11,028 bases of DNA from Synergistaceae bacterium. GTDB lineage: Bacteria > Synergistota > Synergistia > Synergistales > Synergistaceae. Positions 6,896 through 11,028 of the stretch are shown in pieces; within the stretch, counting starts at the first letter, position 1, and every line of letters begins with the position of its first letter. The notes below the pieces were generated by a model that saw only the letters and a program-made list of their open reading frames with translations, was not told the origin of the DNA and did no database searches. Made by a program: the position numbers and the translations under genes. The stretch is taken from positions 1 through 11,028 of the forward strand of contig JAISLO010000180.1 of assembly GCA_031290815.1 (NCBI GenBank), in the 5' to 3' direction.

Positions 6896-6928
6896 CTTGA
6901 AACTCTCAAGCTTGTGACCAACTCACAA
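6896..6928. repeat. Two adjacent hyphenated palindromes, each with 5-bp centre
   Basis: CTTGA-AACTC-TCAAG (6896-6910) is followed at once by C and then TTGTGA-CCAAC-TCACAA (6912-6928). Both are perfect in their arms and share the 5-bp spacer and a CTTG start. The second resembles a CRP/FNR-superfamily site, but its spacer is N5 (CRP uses N6 between TGTGA and TCACA). They lie 100-133 bp upstream of the flavoprotein start and about 115 bp upstream of the Rep -35 box. Confidence 0.42.
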
Positions 6929-7028
6929 ATAAAATCTGTCCCTTTCACATGGATAAATTTTTCGAAATGTCCTAACATTTTCAGTAAACGATGTTTTATT
7001 GGAATTTAATATAGTTGAGGTGATACTC

Positions 7029-8795
7029 TTGCGCGTATTCGAAACCGATATTTTAATAATCGGAAGCGGCGCTGCTGGAATACTTGCTGCGATTGAAGCA
7101 TCTCGCTCTTGCTGTGTCACCCTTGTTACAAAAGGTCCATGCGGCAGGGATGGCGCGACGATTACCGCACAGGCGGACATCGCTGTGGACGGACGGTCTT
7201 GCAAAAAGATCCTCGGACTGCCAGAAGGAGATTCGTACGACAGCCCAAACCGCTTCGCCTCCGATATCTTCAGAGAGGGAGAGGAGCTGGGCAACAAAAA
7301 ACTTATCGAAATTCAAACGGAATCCATAGCCTCCGCTGTGGCAGCTTTACGAGACGATGGACTGCATTTGAGAGGTCTTTTCAAGAATCCGGGTCATACA
7401 TACCCGCGCAGCGTGTGGATTTCCGCGCCGGAACTGTGCTTTATTCTGCGCAATAAACTGAAAGCAACGCAAACAAAAGTCATGGAGTATACTGTTGTCT
7501 GTGATCTGCTCACTAGCGACGGGGCTGTGACAGGCGCCCTGGCGTTTGACAGACTCAGCGGAACCCCTCTGGCAGTCCGCGCCAGGGAGACAATTCTATG
7601 TACCGGAGGAGCGATGCGGATCTACCCGTACGCGACGGCTCCCTTAGGTTTGACAGGAGACGGGATCGCAATGGCTTATCGCGCAGGAGCCGAACTGTTG
7701 GATATGGAATTTCCCATGTTTCTGCCGTATGCACTTCTCTCCCCTAAGATGCTTGAAGGCGCTACCTTCACGCACGACTTGGCCATGCTCACGAACGCTT
7801 ATGCGCTGAACAGAGCGGGTGAGAGGTTTATTTCCGCGTGGGACCCGGAGAGGATGGAACGAACGACACGGGATATCAATTCCGCCGCGTGCGGCGTCGA
7901 AATCGCCGAAGGCCGAGGTACTCCCCTCGGCGGAATTTGGCTCTCCTTAGCACACCTTCCTGCCAATATCATAGAAGTTATGGGAAACTGGTTTCCCGAA
8001 GGGTTGTCCAGATGGAGATATGGTCCGTTCGATTTAAAAAATGTCCTGCCTGACTTGTCTCGCGATGCCTTGGAGACCATACCCGCAAGCCATTTTTGGA
8101 ACGGAGGAGTGGCCATAGGCATCGACGGATCTGCAAGCATTCCGGGCCTGTACGCTGCCGGCGAGGGAACGGCCGGATTGCACGGAGCGAACAGGATTTC
8201 CGGAAACGGCATAGGCCAAGCGATTGTATGGGGAATACGCGCAGGGCAGAGTGCCGCTTCGCGCGTGGCCAAAAAATCAAATGCCCGCAACGCTCATCCT
8301 AAGGTGGATCTGGAGCAGTTGGATTTCATCATTTCCAATCTGTTCGCGCCTTTGGAGCGGAAAACAGGCGTTTCTCCGGTCGACCTGGCGCGCGATATCC
8401 GCTCGGCGGCATGGAAAGGGATAGGTCTGGTTAGAGACGAAGTGAGTATGCGCGATTTTGAAAAGGAACTGTCCGCTCTGAGAGAAACGGCGGCGAATCA
8501 GGCCGCTCGAACGAAAGAACGAGTTTGGAATGAAGATCTTTTAATATCACTTCAAAACATCAACATGCTGGATGTGGCAAGTTGCGTGGTCGCATCAGCG
8601 CTGCGCCGATCGGAAAGCCGCGGCGCTCATTATCGCAAAGATTGTCCGTATACTGAGGATTTTTGGGATAGAAGTATCAAGGTTAAAAGAGGGAACAACG
8701 GTTTTCCGCTTCTTGCTCTCCCAGACGAGCGGAAGAACACTGCTGGCACTGGAGCAAGACGACCGTACGGGCAAAAAAAGAGGATGAGCTCATGA
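7029..8795 (+). CDS. SdhA/FrdA-superfamily FAD-dependent oxidoreductase with altered active site
   Basis: This is a 588-residue flavoprotein of the succinate dehydrogenase/fumarate reductase fold. TTG 7029 is chosen because GAGGTG lies 6 bases upstream and FETDILIIGSGAAG follows; TTG 6999 and GTG 7020 lack this. The FAD site is GSGAAG (12-17). The segment at 42-51, where SdhA has SHT with its covalent-FAD histidine, reads GATITAQAD, so FAD should be non-covalent. TGDGIAMAYRAGAE (209-222) and DMEF are kept, but the HPT motif is LPY (232-234) and RGEG is replaced near 253 (MLTN). SHFWNGG (354-360), GLYAAGE (373-379), HGANR (385-389) and the C-terminal SRGAHYRKD (530-538) are kept. The next gene encodes an SdhB-like [2Fe-2S] protein and overlaps by 4 bp. 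The enzyme probably moves electrons to or from a carboxylate other than succinate or fumarate. The substrate is unknown. Confidence 0.87.
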   Translation: MRVFETDILIIGSGAAGILAAIEASRSCCVTLVTKGPCGRDGATITAQADIAVDGRSCKKILGLPEGDSYDSPNRFASDIFREGEELGNKKLIEIQTESIASAVAALRDDGLHLRGLFKNPGHTYPRSVWISAPELCFILRNKLKATQTKVMEYTVVCDLLTSDGAVTGALAFDRLSGTPLAVRARETILCTGGAMRIYPYATAPLGLTGDGIAMAYRAGAELLDMEFPMFLPYALLSPKMLEGATFTHDLAMLTNAYALNRAGERFISAWDPERMERTTRDINSAACGVEIAEGRGTPLGGIWLSLAHLPANIIEVMGNWFPEGLSRWRYGPFDLKNVLPDLSRDALETIPASHFWNGGVAIGIDGSASIPGLYAAGEGTAGLHGANRISGNGIGQAIVWGIRAGQSAASRVAKKSNARNAHPKVDLEQLDFIISNLFAPLERKTGVSPVDLARDIRSAAWKGIGLVRDEVSMRDFEKELSALRETAANQAARTKERVWNEDLLISLQNINMLDVASCVVASALRRSESRGAHYRKDCPYTEDFWDRSIKVKRGNNGFPLLALPDERKNTAGTGARRPYGQKKRMSS

Positions 8796-9100
8796 AAATT
8801 TCAGTAAGACGTTTTCCTGGCGATTACACTCAGGATTACGAGATCGAAGATGCGGAAGGCGAGAGTGTGTTGAACCTCTTAGAGCGAATTCGGGAAAAAG
8901 ATCCCTCTTTGGCTTTTTACAGATCATGCGGGATCGGAAAGTGCGGCGCCTGCAGGATGAATATAAACGGAAGAGAAAGGTTGGCCTGCGCTGTTCCCGC
9001 AACCGGCAGCCTTTTGCTGGAACACGCCTCTGGCGGCAAGGTTGTGCGCGACCTCGTCACGATAGAACAGAGGGAGGAAGGAACCGGCGGAATAGGATGA
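8792..9100 (+). CDS. Stand-alone SdhB/FrdB-type [2Fe-2S] ferredoxin domain protein
   Basis: This is a 102-residue soluble electron carrier. Cys46, Cys51, Cys54 and Cys66 fit C-x4-C-x2-C-x11-C, the [2Fe-2S] signature of the N-terminal half of SdhB/FrdB (here SCGIGKCGAC, then RMNINGRERLAC). SdhB and FrdB are normally about 230-250 residues, with a second domain carrying [4Fe-4S] and [3Fe-4S] clusters. That domain is absent, and the protein ends soon after residue 90 (TIEQREEGTGGIG). The ATG overlaps the flavoprotein stop (ATGA) and has GAGG 8 bases upstream, so tight coupling and a complex with the flavoprotein are likely. It probably links FAD to a soluble donor or acceptor rather than to a quinone-reactive membrane anchor, as no such subunit gene is present. 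Confidence 0.88.
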   Translation: MKISVRRFPGDYTQDYEIEDAEGESVLNLLERIREKDPSLAFYRSCGIGKCGACRMNINGRERLACAVPATGSLLLEHASGGKVVRDLVTIEQREEGTGGIG

Positions 9101-10269
9101 ACTTTAAGGATATAGGACTCGACTTTAAAAGGATTCTGCGTTTGACACAGGACCTCATAAGAATACGCACCAGCCTCCCGGAGGGAAACGAGCTGGATCT
9201 GGTCAAATATATCCAAGCGCTCTTCGAGGATTACGACGTGGACTGTGACATTGTTTATCACGGAAACAACAGGGCCTCGTTCGTGCTTGCGGTCAAAGGA
9301 CAGCGGTCAGATGTGCAGACGGCCTTCGTAGGCCATGTAGACACGATCGAACCGATAAGTCCACGGGAATGGGTGCATGCACCTTACTCTGCCGATTTCG
9401 AAGGCGGCATAATTTACGGAAACGGCGCATCGAATGGCAAAAGCGGCGTGGCCGCCATGATATACACGGCGCTTTATCTTCTTGAAAATCACATCGTTCC
9501 TAAAAACGACGTTATAATGTGTTTTACTGCCGACGGGGATGGCAACGGCATCGGCGCAGCGACTATCTGCGAAGGAGGTTTTCTGCGGAACGCCAGCGAA
9601 ATTGTATTCGCAGATCCGACCAACGCGCGTATAGGTATAGCGCAAAAAGGTGTGCTCTGGCTGGACGTAATCGCTCGGGGCAGGGTATTTCACGTTCTGG
9701 ATTCTGCCAGGAGCGTGAACTCTTTGGCGCGAATGTTTTCGATGAGCGAGAAGATACACGCGTTTATCCATTCCCTGCCCGAGCATGAAGTTTTGGGGAA
9801 ATCAACTTCGTTCATGACAAACCTCAATACGGGGGAAAATGAAATATGCACGCTGCCAAGAGAAGCTCGCGCCACTTTCGACATTCGCTACAACCCTCAT
9901 ATAAACGGCAGGGAGATATTGAACAAAATAGATGAGATAGCGCGCTCCGAAATGGCGGATTTCCCAGGTCTGTCCGTAGATGTCATGACGTTGCAGCAAC
10001 GGGACCCCATAGGCATCTCCGAGGATGCGCCTATAATTTTGGCTCTTTCCGAGTGTTACGGGAAACTTAGTGCGAAACCCGTCAAGATTGGCCTCGGTTT
10101 TTTTTCCGATTCCTCCCGTATCGTACCTCGTCTGGGCGTACCTTTTGCACTGCTCGGTCCGGGGGACTGGATTTATAAAGACAGGGGAGATGAATTCGTC
10201 CTGTTGGAATCGATAGTATTAGTCTCGCGAATATACATCGATTATCTTAAAGGAAAGGAGATAATTTAG
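9097..10269 (+). CDS. M20-family metallopeptidase-like protein with substituted metal and catalytic residues
   Basis: This encodes 390 residues with the M20 (ArgE/DapE/YgeY-like) fold. The frame is open upstream, but ATG 9097 overlaps the ferredoxin stop (ATGA) after a purine-rich ribosome region, and the protein then begins normally. Family M20 uses two metal ions and hydrolyses amide bonds of N-acyl amino acids or small peptides. Kept here are GHVDT (His80, Asp82), ADPT (Asp173), the dimerisation-lid region with GRVFH (His199) and RATFDIRYNP. Changed are the bridging Asp (GASNGKSG, Asn113), the catalytic Glu (DGDGNG, Gly147), the next metal Glu (Asp148) and the C-terminal metal His (GPGDWIYKDRGDE, Asp362). 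It may be a pseudoenzyme or have changed chemistry. Its place between a redox pair and a TRAP binding protein suggests work on the same substrate. Confidence 0.87.
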   Translation: MNFKDIGLDFKRILRLTQDLIRIRTSLPEGNELDLVKYIQALFEDYDVDCDIVYHGNNRASFVLAVKGQRSDVQTAFVGHVDTIEPISPREWVHAPYSADFEGGIIYGNGASNGKSGVAAMIYTALYLLENHIVPKNDVIMCFTADGDGNGIGAATICEGGFLRNASEIVFADPTNARIGIAQKGVLWLDVIARGRVFHVLDSARSVNSLARMFSMSEKIHAFIHSLPEHEVLGKSTSFMTNLNTGENEICTLPREARATFDIRYNPHINGREILNKIDEIARSEMADFPGLSVDVMTLQQRDPIGISEDAPIILALSECYGKLSAKPVKIGLGFFSDSSRIVPRLGVPFALLGPGDWIYKDRGDEFVLLESIVLVSRIYIDYLKGKEII

Positions 10270-10385
10270 CTGTGAGGCCTTGTAAATTGAGGCATGGAGG
10301 TTTCAGAATAGGCTGATTTTTCGTTAGACATCTGTACGGCATAGGTTCTAAACCCTTGCAATACAAGATCCTCGACATGAATCAA

Positions 10386-10415
10386 GAAACGCTAAGCCGA
10401 CTCGCTCAGCGTTTC
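10386..10415 (+). promoter_or_regulatory. Hairpin in the leader of the TRAP binding-protein gene
   Basis: GAAACGCT (10386-10393) pairs perfectly with AGCGTTTC (10408-10415). After one A-C mismatch an inner AGC/GCT pair closes a 6-base loop (CGACTC). No T-run follows on either strand, so it is not a standard intrinsic terminator. It ends 27 bases before the dctP ATG and just before its ribosome site, so it may tune processing, stability or read-through between the M20-like gene and dctP. No clear -35/-10 pair was seen in the 173-bp gap. Confidence 0.4.
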
Positions 10416-10442
10416 CTCAAATCAAAATGGGAGGTAAATGTT

Positions 10443-11028
10443 ATGACTAAGAAGTTTTGTATGGCGCTTTGCATTACGGTGATGATCACACTGTCGATGA
10501 TTCCTTCGGCAGCGTTTGCTGCTACGTATGAACTTAAAATAGGCCATGAATCAGCACCGGACTCGATGCAGGACAAGTTTGCGCAAAAGTTCAAGGAATA
10601 TGTCGAGAAGGAGTCAAACGAAGAGATAACGGTTTCCATTTTTCCCAGCGATCAGATTGGAGATCCGTTCGCACTGTTGCAGGGGGTACAGTCCGGAGTT
10701 GTCGAGCTTGGAATCTTCAATGGCGGAAGCATAGCTACCGTGCTCAAGGAATACGCATTGTTCAGCATTCCCGAACTGCTTCCAAAGGATCAGGCGAAGA
10801 ACAGGCAGATATTTGCGCAGGGTTCGGAGTTCGTCAAAAAACTGACGCAGGAGACGGAAAAAACCGGCGTCAAATACCTTGGCGCTTATATTGAGCCGTT
10901 CTTTCAACTGACGGCAAACAAGAATATAGAAAAAGCGGCGGACTTTGAAGGTCTCAAAATTCGCACGATGAATTCACCGATAATCATCGCGACTTACAAA
11001 GCGCTCGGAGCAAACCCGACGCCTATAC
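10443..11028 (+). CDS. dctP: TRAP transporter DctP-type solute-binding protein, partial
   Basis: There are 195 codons visible; the gene continues past the right edge (family length about 330). The ATG has GGGAGG 8 bases upstream. A signal peptide runs 1-26 (AFA-A). The mature protein starts TYELKIGHESAPDS, the usual first strand of DctP proteins, followed by EYVEKESNEEITVSIFPSDQIGD, LLQGVQSGVVELGI, and FEGLKIRTMNSPIIIATYKALGA. Arg174 in KIRTMNS is at the position of the conserved arginine that salt-bridges the substrate carboxylate in DctP-type proteins, so the ligand is most likely an organic acid. The membrane subunits DctQ and DctM are expected downstream, outside the window. It probably supplies the substrate for the flavoprotein, [2Fe-2S] protein and M20-like genes just upstream. 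Confidence 0.93.
   Translation, partial: MTKKFCMALCITVMITLSMIPSAAFAATYELKIGHESAPDSMQDKFAQKFKEYVEKESNEEITVSIFPSDQIGDPFALLQGVQSGVVELGIFNGGSIATVLKEYALFSIPELLPKDQAKNRQIFAQGSEFVKKLTQETEKTGVKYLGAYIEPFFQLTANKNIEKAADFEGLKIRTMNSPIIIATYKALGANPTPI

Larger units (their letters stand above)
6785..7028. other. Divergent intergenic region, possible operator cluster or origin remnant
   Basis: This gap lies between the Rep promoter and the flavoprotein start. Besides the palindromes at 6845-6928, it has a 6-bp-arm hairpin AAATGT-CCTA-ACATTT (6965-6980), the palindrome AGAGCTCT (6819-6826), a direct repeat ACGCAT (6812 and 6829), and on the minus strand TTATCCATG (6956-6948), which matches 7 of 9 bases of a DnaA box. 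The right half is AT-rich. There is no canonical array of four or more long iterons. No convincing -35/-10 pair was found for the flavoprotein operon. Confidence 0.4.

Noticed and set aside
6912..6928. Canonical CRP site
   Set aside because: The arms TGTGA and TCACA are present, but the centre is 5 bp instead of 6, so it is listed only as a palindrome.
6785..7028. Classic iteron origin for the Rep_3 protein
   Set aside because: No set of four or more tandem repeats of about 17-22 bp can be found; repeats are short, few and mostly inverted.
7799..8290. 163-codon and smaller frames inside the flavoprotein gene
   Set aside because: They overlap the conserved SHFWNGG to HGANR region of the flavoprotein; their Pro/Arg-rich translations match nothing.
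10270..10442. Sigma-54 promoter for dctP
   Set aside because: I looked for GG-N10-GC with flanking TGGCAC/TTGCA. The nearest candidate (AGG ... TTGC around 10342-10360) has a 12-base spacing and a poor match.
1..11028. CRISPR array, tRNA, rRNA, insertion sequence
   Set aside because: No regularly spaced repeats, no tRNA-like cloverleaf with a T-arm sequence, no rRNA-like stretch and no transposase or terminal repeats were seen on either strand.

Overview
The window looks like bacterial chromosome, probably from an anaerobic, amino- or organic-acid-using Gram-negative of the Synergistota type (inference). The reasons are a TRAP transporter binding protein, a cluster of secreted LPP20/FlgT-like proteins, a Cache-domain chemoreceptor, and frequent ATA and AGG codons inside fairly GC-rich genes. 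Nothing in the sequence proves the phylum.

Layout. (1) From 1 to 3248, on the minus strand, lies a tight four-gene run read right to left: a short LPP20-like protein, a longer LPP20-like protein with a Pro-rich linker, a FlgT-like protein, and a TolB/FlgT-middle-like protein cut by the window edge. All have signal peptides or N-terminal membrane segments. (2) From 3249 to 3862 is an AT-rich divergent intergenic region. It carries a dyad-symmetric motif present twice, once near each flanking gene, a pair of 8-bp repeats spaced by 21 bp, and a doubtful 64-codon ORF. (3) From 3863 to 5701, on the plus strand, is a complete methyl-accepting chemotaxis protein with a single Cache domain. (4) From 5737 to 6726, on the minus strand, is a Rep_3-family plasmid-type replication initiator with a cysteine-rich tail and a clear sigma-70 promoter. 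(5) From 6785 to 7028 is a divergent intergenic region with several hyphenated palindromes. (6) From 7029 to the right edge, on the plus strand, are a SdhA/FrdA-like flavoprotein, a stand-alone SdhB-type [2Fe-2S] protein and an M20-family protein. Each junction overlaps by 4 bp (ATGA). After a 173-bp gap with a hairpin comes a TRAP DctP-type binding protein, cut by the window edge.

How they work together. The right-hand genes read as an uptake-and-redox module for an organic acid: DctP captures a carboxylate, and the flavoprotein with its small iron-sulfur partner oxidises or reduces it. The flavoprotein has lost the HPT and RGEG motifs and the covalent-FAD histidine of succinate dehydrogenase/fumarate reductase, while keeping the HGANR and SHF-GG motifs. 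The M20 protein has substitutions at most metal and catalytic positions. Together these are the best candidate here for an undescribed system. The left half has a chemoreceptor and FlgT/LPP20-type envelope proteins that share a candidate operator, which suggests co-regulation and perhaps a motility or envelope theme.
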